DNA of 64,000 bases. It comes from Natrialbaceae archaeon AArc-T1-2 (GTDB taxonomy: Archaea > Halobacteriota > Halobacteria > Halobacteriales > Natrialbaceae). This document shows, one piece after another, positions 1 through 7,777 of the stretch. The notes below the pieces were generated by a model. The model made no database searches. It had not been told where the DNA came from and was given only the letters and a program-made list of their open reading frames with translations. The stretch spans positions 2,418,001 through 2,482,000 of the forward strand of contig NZ_CP127174.1 of NCBI RefSeq assembly GCF_030273315.1. The letters run 5' to 3'. Both the position numbers and the translations under genes were made by a program. Within the stretch, counting starts at the first letter, position 1. Each line of letters starts with the position of its first letter.

Positions 1-569
1 ACCTCGATTTCAACAGCTTCACCGTCTGTATCTATCTTCCGTGTTTTGACGTGGAAGTAGAACTCGTCGGTTGCTTGATCGTACTGGAATGTACTCGTCC
101 GAAACTCGTAGGCTTCCGAGAGGACGTACTCCTCGTACGGTGTTGGACTGTCTGCTGGCAACTCAAAGCCACACTCGATGCGACCATTCACGGTGGAGAG
201 TGAGATTTTGTTCCGGTAAAAGGTAGCACTCCGCTTGTCGTACACCATACTCCAGGAGGTGAACTCCGGTTTGTTCGTCCGGTTGCCCTTTTTCCAGCGG
301 TCAACACCGCTGTCGACGGCGTGGACAGCACGCCGGATGGCTTCTTGGACGAGGTTTGCCGTGAGGTCTGTTTCCTCGCGGAGACGGTCGTACAACGCAT
401 CTCTGGCCTTCGCATTCGAGGTTACGCAGTCTTCGTAGTCGGTGTTGTCCCAGCAGTAGTCACTGGCCTCGTTCGCGCAGTAGAGAAATTGCTCGGCGGT
501 TTCGTGGAGGTCATCGTGATACTCGTCGGGAACGACGAGTTTGACCGGTGCGGTGCGTCTGACCTCCAT
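1..569 (-). CDS. tnpB: IS200/IS605-family TnpB RNA-guided endonuclease, N-terminal part
   Basis: The reading frame starts at an ATG whose complement is at 567-569 and runs off the left edge, giving about 189 residues. The protein begins MEVRRTAPVKLVVPD and continues with the Cys/Trp/Tyr-rich segment FLYCANEASDYCWDN. It then has LTANLVQEAIRRAVHAVD and SWSMVYDKRSATFYRNKISL, the typical order of the N-terminal wedge/REC part of haloarchaeal TnpB proteins. The RuvC-like catalytic residues and C-terminal zinc finger would lie beyond the edge. TnpB is an RNA-guided nuclease that helps IS200/IS605 elements persist. Whether this copy is intact cannot be judged from the visible part. Confidence 0.85.
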   Translation of the reverse strand, partial: MEVRRTAPVKLVVPDEYHDDLHETAEQFLYCANEASDYCWDNTDYEDCVTSNAKARDALYDRLREETDLTANLVQEAIRRAVHAVDSGVDRWKKGNRTNKPEFTSWSMVYDKRSATFYRNKISLSTVNGRIECGFELPADSPTPYEEYVLSEAYEFRTSTFQYDQATDEFYFHVKTRKIDTDGEAVEIE

Positions 570-603
570 AGTTCAGATATTGTATCGACGGTACTTATAC
601 CGC

Positions 604-669
604 CGGACGTAAGTCGTGAAAGATTCTCGCCGTCTCGGGGTGGCGAGAATCTTCACACAGTTACGTCCG
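604..669. repeat. Nested inverted repeats upstream of tnpB
   Basis: An inner perfect 11-bp stem (AGATTCTCGCC at 621-631, GGCGAGAATCT at 642-652) is enclosed by a second perfect 9-bp inverted repeat, CGGACGTAA at 604-612 and TTACGTCCG at 661-669. Together they could form one long cruciform or RNA hairpin of about 66 nt. It lies 35-100 nt upstream of the tnpB start, where IS200/IS605 elements carry their left-end recognition hairpin. It could be the transposition end, or a structure in the tnpB leader. Confidence 0.6.
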
Positions 670-759
670 ACAGTATTACTAGTTCGGGAGCCGGGCGGCT
701 ACTGTCTCGTGAGTTGTGTCGTGAAGTGTCGGCTTCCTCCCCGGCCTACTCGCTTCGCG

Positions 760-868
760 CTTCCGACTGGTCGGAAGCCCTCGCTCTCTCCTCACGGGCC
801 GCAGGCCCGTTCGGATGGTCAGCGGGACCTTCGGTCCCGCACGACTTGAGGCCGGGGGCTCCGCCTCG
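760..868. repeat. Cluster of short GC-rich hairpins at the presumed element end
   Basis: Four compact palindromes follow in about 110 nt: CTTCCGACTGGTCGGAAG at 760-777, ACGGGCCGCAGGCCCGT at 794-810, GCGGGACCTTCGGTCCCGC at 822-840, and a GAGGC/GCCTC stem at about 849-868. Loops are 3-6 nt except for the last. The series lies outside tnpB and stops where the chromosomal frame begins. It may be a structured RNA or element end; no function is shown. Confidence 0.5.
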
Positions 869-882
869 AAACTGCTGGACAG

Positions 883-1064
883 TTCGCGACACGATCGGGA
901 TTCTGATCGTCGTCGGGATTACTCTCTCCGCGGCACGCTCCCTCGAGGGGATCGCCCAGGCGCTCGTCGTGCTCGTCGGCGTCGTCGTCGCGCTGTTGTG
1001 GACCGCCAAGTTCTTCTTCGAGGGGTACACCGACGCGGTCGGATCGACGTCGCCCGACCACTGA
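883..1064 (+). pseudogene. Start-less remnant of a small two-helix membrane protein
   Basis: The frame ending at 1064 encodes about 58 residues with haloarchaeal codon usage. It has two hydrophobic segments, IGILIVVGITLSAARSL and ALVVLVGVVVALLWTAKFFF, then a short polar tail. No start codon lies between the hairpin cluster and this sequence; upstream the frame runs into the mobile element. Its layout resembles the intact 72-residue protein at 9480-9698, which also has two helices and ends near an F(F/L)EG motif. The simplest reading is a small membrane-protein gene whose 5' end was cut off by element insertion. Confidence 0.45.
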
Positions 1065-1121
1065 TACGGACGTCCTCCCGGGACGCCCACTTATTTCCCC
1101 GTTCGATACGAACGCTCGAGC

Positions 1122-1796
1122 ATGTCCACAGATCCGTTCAAACAGCGATTCGTACTCGACACCTCGCTGTTTATCACCGAGCAGATCCGCCAGGACGGCG
1201 AATCCGCCGGGGAGGCGAGTCTCCGCCTGCTCGAGTTGATCTCGCGGGCCAGACTCGAGCTCGGCATCTCCTGTTACATGCCGCCGACGATCCACGACGA
1301 ACTCACGACGATGCTCGCCGATCGAAACGTCGACGACGAGGTGTACTCGAAACTCAACACCTGGGTCATCCGCAAACACCCGAACCGGTACGACGTCTCG
1401 ATCCCGGCGAACGTCGTCTACAGCTTCGTCGACGAGATGAGCGATCGCGTCAACCGCGGGCTGCGCGTCTCCGAGGAGGCCGTTCGACGCGCCGAGAGCG
1501 CACTCGACGAGCCGATCGACGACCACGAGTACAAGACCGAAGTCGACACCGTGATCGCCGACCTCCGGGACAAGTACCGCGACGCGCTTCGCAGCGGCGT
1601 GTTAGACTCCCGGGAGGACTTCGACCTGCTCATCCTCGCACGAGAGCTCGACGCCGGCGTCGTCACCGAGGATCGGGGAATCATCGGCTGGACCGAGGAC
1701 TTCGGCCTGCGGTACATCTACGGCGGGGAGTTTCCCGAGCTCCTCACCCAGTACCTCGAGGCGGTCGCGCCCGACGAGCGCGTGACCGAGGACTGA
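1122..1796 (+). CDS. RNA ligase partner protein (PIN domain)
   Basis: This 224-residue protein has the features of the archaeal RNA-ligase-partner PIN family (PIN_5 type). It begins FVLDTSLFI, with the first metal-binding Asp, and ends with [20 protein letters not shown], which carries the late PIN acidic residues. PIN domains are Mg-dependent ribonucleases. In many archaea this gene sits beside an Rnl3-type ATP-dependent RNA ligase, from which the name comes. No ligase is within reach here, since the element remnant is upstream and the EF-1 beta gene converges downstream. The ATG at 1122 fits the family start. The substrate is unknown. Confidence 0.85.
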   Translation: MSTDPFKQRFVLDTSLFITEQIRQDGESAGEASLRLLELISRARLELGISCYMPPTIHDELTTMLADRNVDDEVYSKLNTWVIRKHPNRYDVSIPANVVYSFVDEMSDRVNRGLRVSEEAVRRAESALDEPIDDHEYKTEVDTVIADLRDKYRDALRSGVLDSREDFDLLILARELDAGVVTEDRGIIGWTEDFGLRYIYGGEFPELLTQYLEAVAPDERVTED

Positions 1797-1801
1797 TCGG
1801 C

Positions 1802-1810
1802 AGAAAAACC
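1802..1810 (-). terminator. Oligo-T tract downstream of the EF-1 beta gene
   Basis: On the minus strand a T5 tract (A5 at 1804-1808 on the plus strand) follows the stop codon of the 1829-2095 gene by about 20 nt. Archaeal transcription commonly ends at such U-tracts. It lies in the 32-nt gap between two convergent genes. Confidence 0.4.
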
Positions 1811-1828
1811 CGACCGAACGAAGCCGCG

Positions 1829-2095
1829 TCAGATACGGCCGACGTTCTCGACGGAGACGCTCTCGACGTCCTCGAGTTCGGCGAAGTTCTCCTCGACGGT
1901 TTCGGTGCCGCCGGCGTCGTCGGGGACGATGACGGTCGGATAGAGCGCGGTGAGACCGAACGCGACCTCCTCGCGTTCGACGCCGTTTATCTTCGCACCC
2001 TCCGGCAGAGTGCTCTCGAGACGCTCCTGGAGCGCGTCGAGGTCGATTTCGGGGCTGTTCGGCATGACCTTGATCTTGGCTGCGACTTTACCCAT
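1829..2095 (-). CDS. ef1B: Translation elongation factor aEF-1 beta
   Basis: The 88-residue protein [18 protein letters not shown] to [11 protein letters not shown] matches archaeal EF-1 beta, the nucleotide-exchange factor that reloads EF-1 alpha with GTP. It has the family pattern: an N-terminal KIKVMP strand, [16 protein letters not shown] in the middle and a short C-terminal strand. An in-frame upstream ATG would add 12 residues that the family lacks, so I place the start at 2095. It follows the zinc-finger microprotein at 2101-2280 by 5 nt in the same direction, so the two are probably co-transcribed. Confidence 0.93.
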   Translation of the reverse strand: MGKVAAKIKVMPNSPEIDLDALQERLESTLPEGAKINGVEREEVAFGLTALYPTVIVPDDAGGTETVEENFAELEDVESVSVENVGRI

Positions 2096-2100
2096 GGGTA

Positions 2101-2280
2101 TCAGGGACCGGTGAATCCGCAGTCGGGACACTCATAGAGGTTGCTCTGCTTGCGACACTTCGCACAGCGGTAGACCCGCGTCCCACACTCGGGACAGTCG
2201 AACGCGGCGGCGTTCGTCCCGGAGATGTTGATTCCACAGGAGACGCAGGACCGCGCACCGTGCTCGTCCGTCGTACTCAT
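2101..2280 (-). CDS. HVO_2753-type zinc-finger microprotein
   Basis: This 59-residue protein is nearly all zinc-binding motif, with four CxxC knuckles: CVSC, CPEC, CAKC and CPDC. Those, together with the C-terminal CGFTGP and linkage to aEF-1 beta, match the haloarchaeal HVO_2753 family, which folds around two zinc ions. I place the start at the ATG whose complement ends at 2280; an upstream start would add 27 residues outside the family. A role close to translation is suggested by the neighbour but not shown. Confidence 0.85.
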   Translation of the reverse strand: MSTTDEHGARSCVSCGINISGTNAAAFDCPECGTRVYRCAKCRKQSNLYECPDCGFTGP

Positions 2281-2332
2281 ACTCCCACCTTCCGTCCGGG
2301 TACTTTTAACCGTTGTCTTTCGCGAGGCGGCG

Positions 2333-3412
2333 TCAATCGTCGGCAGCGGCCTCGCTGTCACCGACCTCGACGTCTTCTCGCGGACCGCCAGCGTGGCCCT
2401 CGTGGCTGATCGCGGTTTCGAGAAGTTCTCGTGAGATCGCGGGGGCGTCCGCCGCCGTGACCGGCCCCTCGGCGTCGACCTCCTCGAGCGAGCGCGGGAA
2501 CGCCCGGAGCTCTTTCGAGAGGGCGATTCCCGCCTTCGCGCCCTGGCCCATCGCGATCGGGATCTGGTTGTGTCCCGGCGTGAGGTCGCCGACGGCGTAG
2601 ACGCCCTCCATGGACGTTCGGCCGTGGTCGTCGACGGCGACGGTGCCCTCCTCGGTACGTTCGAGACCGAGTGAGTCGGCGAGGTCGGCGTGATAGTTCG
2701 AGCCGTACATCGCGAACCCGCCGCGGTACTCGCGAACCTCGCCGTCGGCGAACTCGAGCGACTCGAGCCAGCCGTCCTCGCCCGTGTTCGTGCCGACGAC
2801 GTCAGTGGTCACGACGTCGACGGGGTGGTTCGAAAGGAGCGTGGCCGTCTCGTCGCTCCAGGTCGGCTCCTCACTGCGAGTGAGCAAGTCGACGTCGTCG
2901 GTGTAGTTCAGCATGATCATCGCGACGTAGGCGGCTACATCGTTGGTGCCCATCACGTACACCGGTTCGTCGACGAACATGAACGCATCACAGTGCAGAC
3001 AGTAGTGCAGACCCGTCCCGGTTCGGGGCAGTGGCGGGTCCGGACGTTCGTCCGCGAAGCCGGTCGCGAGCACGACCCGGCAGACGCGGTAGGTTTCCTT
3101 CACGGTGACGACGTCGAAGCCGTCGTCGGGGACCGCTCCGACCGGTTCGACCGCCTCGACGAAGCCGCGTTCGTACGTTCCGCCGTACCCTTCGACCTGT
3201 TCGCGGGCAGTCTCGAGGAACTCGTTTCCGGAGACGTCTTCGGTGACGCCGATGACGTTGTGTGTATCCTGCATCATCGCTGCGCGGCCGCCACCGCGGT
3301 CGACGACCAGCGTATCGAGGCCGAGTCGCGTCGCGTACAGCGCGCTCGTCAGCCCCGCCGGCCCCCCGCCGACGACCGCCACGTCGTAGTCGAATCCGTC
3401 GTCAGTGTGCAT
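2333..3412 (-). CDS. FAD-dependent NAD(P)-disulfide oxidoreductase, thioredoxin-reductase-like
   Basis: The protein (about 359 residues from the ATG at 3412) starts with the Rossmann FAD motif [17 protein letters not shown]. It has the redox-type CLHC pair around residue 145 and ends with the second FAD motif [15 protein letters not shown]. This is the thioredoxin-reductase fold, but the CxxC sequence is CLHC rather than the usual CATC or CAVC. The NADPH motif between the FAD halves is also weak ([12 protein letters not shown] lacks a clear GGGxxA). A 25-residue longer start at 3487 is possible. Physiological partner and substrate are unknown. Confidence 0.8.
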   Translation of the reverse strand: MHTDDGFDYDVAVVGGGPAGLTSALYATRLGLDTLVVDRGGGRAAMMQDTHNVIGVTEDVSGNEFLETAREQVEGYGGTYERGFVEAVEPVGAVPDDGFDVVTVKETYRVCRVVLATGFADERPDPPLPRTGTGLHYCLHCDAFMFVDEPVYVMGTNDVAAYVAMIMLNYTDDVDLLTRSEEPTWSDETATLLSNHPVDVVTTDVVGTNTGEDGWLESLEFADGEVREYRGGFAMYGSNYHADLADSLGLERTEEGTVAVDDHGRTSMEGVYAVGDLTPGHNQIPIAMGQGAKAGIALSKELRAFPRSLEEVDAEGPVTAADAPAISRELLETAISHEGHAGGPREDVEVGDSEAAADD

Positions 3413-3519
3413 TCGGTTCGTCGTAGGAGCGTCACCGTCAAAAACACCTTGCTGACCAGCAAGTGTGACGGTGTCCCGGACAGACAACGCTTATGCCGGT
3501 CGCGACGGAGTCGCCGGAT

Positions 3520-4146
3520 ATGGTCCCCCGACGATCGATCGATCACCCCTCCGTCGTGTCACGACGCCGCGCGCTGGCCGGTGTCGGAACTGCCCTCGCA
3601 GTCTCGCTTGCGGGATGTTCTGCGCTTCCGAGCCGGACTCTCGACGACCCGGAACGGGAAGACCAAGCTAGCTCGGCGATCCTCAACTACTACGTCGACG
3701 ACGAACGCGTCGCGGAGGTCGCCATGACGGAGCTGTGGCGGACGTCGCATGGCGACGCGTACGGCGACTGGCAGTTCCCGTTCCGGACGAACGTCTGGCA
3801 CGGCGACGACTTCACCCTCGAGAGTCTCAGGTACGTCTTCCGGCCACGCGGCGTCGATCACCCGCCGGAGTTCTACCTGCAGCGTCCGGGCGGCTACCCC
3901 TGGGAACCGATCGAGTTCGCACGCGGCGAAGACCACGAGGAGACGATCCTCGAGGTTCCCGACCTCGGCTTCCAGGGCCGTGGATCCGTCGCGTTCGAGC
4001 TGGTCGCCGCCGTCTACGACGAGGAGCCGTTCGAGCTGGAAATCGACGTCGCGGCGACGCTCGGTGCGGACGGACTCACGGGACGGGACTACCGGATCGA
4101 AGGCACGCTCGAGCGGACTATCCCCGGCCGGGGCGGACAAGCGTAG
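3520..4146 (+). CDS. Tat-exported lipoprotein of unknown function
   Basis: The 208-residue protein begins with a twin-arginine signal (SRRRALAGVGTALAVSLAGC) ending in a lipobox, so it should cross the membrane folded and be lipid-anchored outside. The mature part has no motif I recognise and is rich in Trp/Tyr beta-strand-like stretches. A TATA-like CGCTTATGCC at about 3488-3497 puts the transcript start near 3520. This favours the ATG at 3520 (leaderless) over the one at 3493, which lies inside that box. It is divergent from the flavoprotein gene. Confidence 0.65.
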   Translation: MVPRRSIDHPSVVSRRRALAGVGTALAVSLAGCSALPSRTLDDPEREDQASSAILNYYVDDERVAEVAMTELWRTSHGDAYGDWQFPFRTNVWHGDDFTLESLRYVFRPRGVDHPPEFYLQRPGGYPWEPIEFARGEDHEETILEVPDLGFQGRGSVAFELVAAVYDEEPFELEIDVAATLGADGLTGRDYRIEGTLERTIPGRGGQA

Positions 4147-4153
4147 TCGTCTC

Positions 4154-5395
4154 TCACGCACCGATCATCAACGGTCCGATCAACACGCCCATCAGGTGCA
4201 CCCGCCGGGCTCGAAACCGGACCGGCACCATTCCGATCACCGCGGCGACGGCGAAGATTCCGATACCGACGATCCCGGTGAACAGATACGAGAGGACGAA
4301 CAGCAACGCGAGCACCGCAACCGAGATCCGCCAGTACTCGAGCCGGCCGACGGCCTCGAGGTAGTAGTCCCCGAGGACGATCACCAGCACGAACCCGATC
4401 AGACCGGCGACGAGGACGGCACCCACGAGGACGGGCAGAGAGAGTGGCGCGTCGGCGTTCTCGAAGGCGACCATCACGCCGGTTCGGGGCTGGCCGATGG
4501 CGGCGAGGGCGAACAGTGCGAAGATCGTGTTCGCCGTATCGACGCCGCTGGTCGCGACGATGTACCCGCGGTCGCCGCCACCATCGGGGAGCACGAGCAA
4601 CACTGCGACGGCCGCGATCGCCGCGGAGATGCCGGGCACGTAACCGACGATCGCACCTGCGATCGCACCCGAAAGCGCCGTTGCACCGACGAGCGGCTTC
4701 GACAGCCACACGTCGCCGCCGTCTTGCGGTGGCACTCCACCGCCACGGAGCGCGTCGATCAACACCGGCGCACCGAACAGCCCGGCGAAAAGCGGCGCGA
4801 GGATTCCGCCCGCCTCGAGCGGGGCGTCCGGCGAGAGCTCGAGCGTTGCCGATCCCAGCGCAGCCGCGAGCGCGAACGAGACGAGTCCCCCCAGCCGTCC
4901 GCGCCAGGTGTGTTCGGAGGCGACCAGCCCGACGACGACGACCGCGAGCACGAGCGGGAGGTTCGAGCGCACGGTCGGATAGACTGCCGTCACCCCCCAC
5001 GTGATCGGAACGGCAAGCGGCACGGCGACGAGCACCGCGAGGACGCTGCCGAGTGCGGAGAGTCGGATCGCCTCGTAGCCACGTCCCTCGAGCACCATCC
5101 GGTGAGCCGGCAACGCAATGGCGGCCATCTCGGCGTCGGGGACACCAAGCGCCATCGCGGGGACGGCGTTGACGAACGTGTGGACGACGCCCGCCGAGAG
5201 CATGGCGACGCCGACGAGAAGCGGCTGTCCGGGAAGCGCCGGGACGATGCCGGCGAGCAAGAGTGCGAAGTTGTTGGCGTGCAGCCCCGGGACGAGCCCG
5301 CTAACCGCACCGAGTGCCGCGCCGGCGAGCGTCCAGGCGAGTAGCTGTCCCGCGAACGACGGCTCGACGACGACCTCGACCGACGCGGCGTCCAT
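4154..5395 (-). CDS. TctA-family transporter permease (PF01970-like)
   Basis: This 413-residue polytopic protein has about ten hydrophobic segments and the TctA-family glycine/proline motif GAVSGLVPGLHANNFALL near residue 40. A second pseudo-repeat, IVGYVPGISAAIAAVAVLL, starts near residue 235. TctA is the large membrane subunit of tripartite tricarboxylate transporters. Here no small subunit (TctB) or binding protein (TctC) lies alongside. The gene is convergent with the lipoprotein gene, with a 7-nt gap. Substrate and partners are unknown, and the haloarchaeal branch may act alone. Confidence 0.8.
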   Translation of the reverse strand: MDAASVEVVVEPSFAGQLLAWTLAGAALGAVSGLVPGLHANNFALLLAGIVPALPGQPLLVGVAMLSAGVVHTFVNAVPAMALGVPDAEMAAIALPAHRMVLEGRGYEAIRLSALGSVLAVLVAVPLAVPITWGVTAVYPTVRSNLPLVLAVVVVGLVASEHTWRGRLGGLVSFALAAALGSATLELSPDAPLEAGGILAPLFAGLFGAPVLIDALRGGGVPPQDGGDVWLSKPLVGATALSGAIAGAIVGYVPGISAAIAAVAVLLVLPDGGGDRGYIVATSGVDTANTIFALFALAAIGQPRTGVMVAFENADAPLSLPVLVGAVLVAGLIGFVLVIVLGDYYLEAVGRLEYWRISVAVLALLFVLSYLFTGIVGIGIFAVAAVIGMVPVRFRARRVHLMGVLIGPLMIGA

Positions 5396-5509
5396 CGAGA
5401 CGGTCTGGTCTCGGTATGAGATATAAACTACCGCATCGCATCACAGCGTCGCGTCGACACGCAGATCAACGATCGGGCTGTCCGCTGGCGTCGCTACCCG
5501 ATCGATCGA

Positions 5510-5520
5510 AGAAAAACGGA
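5510..5520 (-). terminator. Oligo-T tract after the ribosomal stalk operon
   Basis: On the minus strand CCGTTTTTC (A5 at 5512-5516 on the plus strand) follows the rpl12 stop codon by about 28 nt. This is a likely U-tract terminator for the L1-P0-P1 transcript. Confidence 0.4.
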
Positions 5521-5544
5521 TCTGTGACGTCGGTGTCGGCCGGA

Positions 5545-5892
5545 TCAGCCGAAGAGTTCGCCGAGGCCTTCGCCGCTGGCCTCTTCGTCCTCGTCGTCGT
5601 CGTCCTCGTCGTCGTCGGTGGTGTCCGGGACGTCGGCTTCGTCCTCGTCCTCGTCGTCGTCGGCGGCCGCGCCCGCGGCGGCTCCACCGGCGGCAGCGCC
5701 AGCGGCGGCGGGTGCAGCGGCAGCTTCCTCGACGGCCTCCTCGATGTCGACGTCCTCGAGCGCGGCGACGAGCGCCTTCGCGCGGGACTCCTCGACGTCG
5801 ACGCCGGCGGCCTCGAGCACGCCGGTGATGTTTTCTTCGTTGATCTCTGCGTCCGTCTCGTTCAGGATGAGTGCAGCGTATACGTATTCCAT
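5545..5892 (-). CDS. rpl12: Ribosomal stalk protein P1 (L12)
   Basis: The 115-residue protein starts [17 protein letters not shown], the archaeal P1 dimerisation domain. An Ala/Gly hinge follows, then a run of Asp/Glu and the C-terminal tail GEGLGELFG, which binds translation GTPases. It is the last gene of the rpl1-rpl10-rpl12 operon, 20 nt after P0. The P0 gene upstream ends in a matching acidic tail with GLGAMFG, as usual for this pair. Confidence 0.97.
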   Translation of the reverse strand: MEYVYAALILNETDAEINEENITGVLEAAGVDVEESRAKALVAALEDVDIEEAVEEAAAAPAAAGAAAGGAAAGAAADDDEDEDEADVPDTTDDDEDDDDEDEEASGEGLGELFG

Positions 5893-5912
5893 TGTCGTAG
5901 TCGTATTCTCCG

Positions 5913-6965
5913 TTATCCGAACATCGCACCGAGACCCTCGGCTCCGCCATCGTCGTCATCGTCTTCGTCGTCGTCAGCGTCGGCGTCCTCGGTGTCGGTG
6001 TCGGTGTCGGTGTCGTCCTGGTCGTCAGCCGATTCGTCCTCGTCGCCGGCTTCCGCCGCGGGCGCGGCGGGTGCCTCGACGTCCTGGAGCTCTTCGGGCA
6101 GGGCCTCCTCGTCGTCGATCTGCGCAGCCAGCGTGCGAAGCTGTGCGTCGGCCTTGCTGATCAGGTCTGGCATGAGCGCTTCGTCCTCGATCGCAGCCTG
6201 CAGACCGAGGCTCTTTGCCTCGCCCGTCGCTTTCGCAAGCAGCGTCGTCGCGGTCGCTGCGGTCGGGTAGCTCGCGTTGACCGCGAGATTCCGGGCACGC
6301 GCCGCGGCCGTCGAGACGTCGCTCTCGTAGGCCTCGACGTCGATGTCGAGATCCTCCGGTTCGAAGAGCACGCCCTCGGAGTGCACCGCACGAAGGTCGA
6401 GGCCGACCTCCTTGGGCTCGATACCGAGTTCGTTGAGGACGTTCGCGAGGTCAGCAGAGACCTCCTCGCCCGCATCGAGCACCGTCGAATCCTCCATGAC
6501 CTGGATCGAGCCCTCCTCGATCCGGGCGTTCGCGCCGATGCTCTGGAGTTCGCCGACGAACGGACCCGGGTCGACGCCGGTGTCGCCCTCGGGAATGACG
6601 ATGTCGTTCGGGGCGACCTCGCCTTCGTTAATCGGGGCGGGCGTCTTCGAGGCTTCGAGCTCCTGGTAGAGCGTGAAGGGGTTGTCGTTCGTCGCGATGA
6701 TGCCGACCTGCCCCTCGAGGTGCTCGCTGAGGTCGCCGAGTCCAGCGGCCTCGAGTGCACGCTCTTGCAGCGTGTTGCGGCTGACCCGCAACACGGCGGT
6801 GCCGTGGAGATCACGGCGCATGTCCTGGAGCTGCTTGCTCGGGATGCCGGCGATGCCGACGATGCCGACACTCTCGTAGCGCTCGATGAGTTCCGAGAGC
6901 TCGTCGACTTCCTCCCGTTTCCACTCGGGGAGGTTCTCGGTCTTGCGTTCGGCTTCTGCGCTCAT
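5913..6965 (-). CDS. rpl10: Ribosomal protein P0 (L10)
   Basis: This 350-residue protein anchors the P1 dimers to 23S rRNA. The N-terminal half has the L10 RNA-binding domain ([20 protein letters not shown]). An archaeal insertion and the helical P1-binding spine follow, then a long acidic stretch and the tail GLGAMFG shared with P1. Its start lies 1 nt from the rpl1 stop, so translation coupling is likely. Length and order are typical of haloarchaea. Confidence 0.97.
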   Translation of the reverse strand: MSAEAERKTENLPEWKREEVDELSELIERYESVGIVGIAGIPSKQLQDMRRDLHGTAVLRVSRNTLQERALEAAGLGDLSEHLEGQVGIIATNDNPFTLYQELEASKTPAPINEGEVAPNDIVIPEGDTGVDPGPFVGELQSIGANARIEEGSIQVMEDSTVLDAGEEVSADLANVLNELGIEPKEVGLDLRAVHSEGVLFEPEDLDIDVEAYESDVSTAAARARNLAVNASYPTAATATTLLAKATGEAKSLGLQAAIEDEALMPDLISKADAQLRTLAAQIDDEEALPEELQDVEAPAAPAAEAGDEDESADDQDDTDTDTDTEDADADDDEDDDDDGGAEGLGAMFG

Positions 6966-6966
6966 A

Positions 6967-7605
6967 TCAGGCCACCTCCACGGACGGGCCCATCGTGGTC
7001 TTGATGTAGACCGAATCGATGTTCTGTGGACCCTTCTCGAGGTCGGTGTGCAGGCGACGGAGGATCACGTCGATGTTGTCGGCGATCTCCTCCGCGTCCA
7101 TGTCCTCGGCACCGACGCGCGTGTGGAAGGTGCGTCGGTCCCGGGAGCGGATCTGCACGGTGTTTTTCATGCGGTTGACCGTCTCGACGACGTCGTCGTC
7201 CGGCGAGAGCGGGGTCGGCATCTTCCCTCGCGGACCGAGGACGGTCCCGAGGTAGCGACCGATATCTTGCATCATCGCCTCCTCGGCGATGAAGAAATCC
7301 GTCTCGTCGGCCAGGTCTTTGGCCTGGTCGTCGTCGTCGCCCAGGTCGGCCAGCTCGTCGCCGTCGAAGACGTCGTCCGCGACCTCCTCGGCGCGGACGG
7401 CGGTTTCGCCTTCGGCGAAGACGACGATGCTGGTCTCCTGTCCGGTTCCTTCCGGAAGGACGACCGACTCGTCGACACGGTTTGACGGTTCGTCAAGGTC
7501 AAGATCGCGCAGATTGATCGCGAGGTCCACCGTCTCGGTGAAGTTCCGGTCCGGCGACTCCTCGAGTGCGCGAGTTACTGCTTGTTCGATATCCGAATCT
7601 GCCAT
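6967..7605 (-). CDS. rpl1: Ribosomal protein L1
   Basis: The 212-residue protein contains the L1 signature around [20 protein letters not shown] and ends FTKT-like with [14 protein letters not shown]1 forms the mobile stalk at the E site of the large subunit. In several archaea it also represses its own mRNA by binding a leader that mimics its rRNA site. Here it is the first gene of the operon, with a strong Shine-Dalgarno sequence and a structured leader (see 7606-7700). The usual upstream rpl11 is absent; a prenyltransferase gene precedes it. Confidence 0.97.
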   Translation of the reverse strand: MADSDIEQAVTRALEESPDRNFTETVDLAINLRDLDLDEPSNRVDESVVLPEGTGQETSIVVFAEGETAVRAEEVADDVFDGDELADLGDDDDQAKDLADETDFFIAEEAMMQDIGRYLGTVLGPRGKMPTPLSPDDDVVETVNRMKNTVQIRSRDRRTFHTRVGAEDMDAEEIADNIDVILRRLHTDLEKGPQNIDSVYIKTTMGPSVEVA

Positions 7606-7700
7606 CGTTCACCTCCGTAGTACGCAGGGATGCTCCTACGGGTCAGTGAAACAGGCGTTCGCCTGTCTCCGTTGAGAGAAGGCCCATCCCGAACTTAAAC
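7606..7700 (-). promoter_or_regulatory. Promoter and structured leader of the L1-P0-P1 operon
   Basis: On the minus strand a TATA-like TTTAAG (complement in GAACTTAAAC, 7691-7700) would place the transcript start near 7670, giving a leader of about 65 nt. The leader contains an ACAGGC/GCCTGT stem with a GAAC loop (7651-7666) and a full Shine-Dalgarno GGAGGTGA (complement 7609-7616) 3 nt before the ATG. Halobacterial L1 operons are known to have a leader that mimics the L1 site of 23S rRNA for autoregulation. The position fits; I have not aligned it to the rRNA. Confidence 0.6.
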
Positions 7701-7777
7701 CCGTCGAACTACTCCCTCGAGCGGGGTCTGGGAGTCGGTTTCGAGGGTCACGCCAGCGTCCTCGCCTCCTCGAGTCG

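Larger units (their letters stand above)
1..880 (-). mobile_element. TnpB-only IS200/IS605-type element, partial (left part beyond window)
   Basis: The first 569 bases encode the N-terminal part of a TnpB protein on the minus strand. Between its start codon and about position 870 lies non-coding DNA packed with perfect or near-perfect hairpins, unlike the coding DNA that follows. No TnpA (Y1 transposase) gene is visible, so this is the IS1341-like TnpB-only form or its TnpA lies outside. The chromosomal side appears to begin near 870-885, where a small membrane-protein reading frame without a start begins. The exact end is inferred, because IS200/IS605 elements make no target duplication that would mark it. 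Confidence 0.65.

Noticed and set aside
321-1064. Long + frame (247 codons) crossing tnpB and the following region
   Set aside because: Its first part is antisense to tnpB and its middle crosses the hairpin cluster. Only the last 58 codons look coding, and they lack a start.
815-2137. 440-codon + frame
   Set aside because: Arg-rich shadow of the PIN-domain gene in another frame, with no domain of its own.
3749-5344. 531-codon + frame
   Set aside because: Arg/Ser-rich, antisense to the TctA-type permease; composition typical of shadow frames in high-GC DNA.
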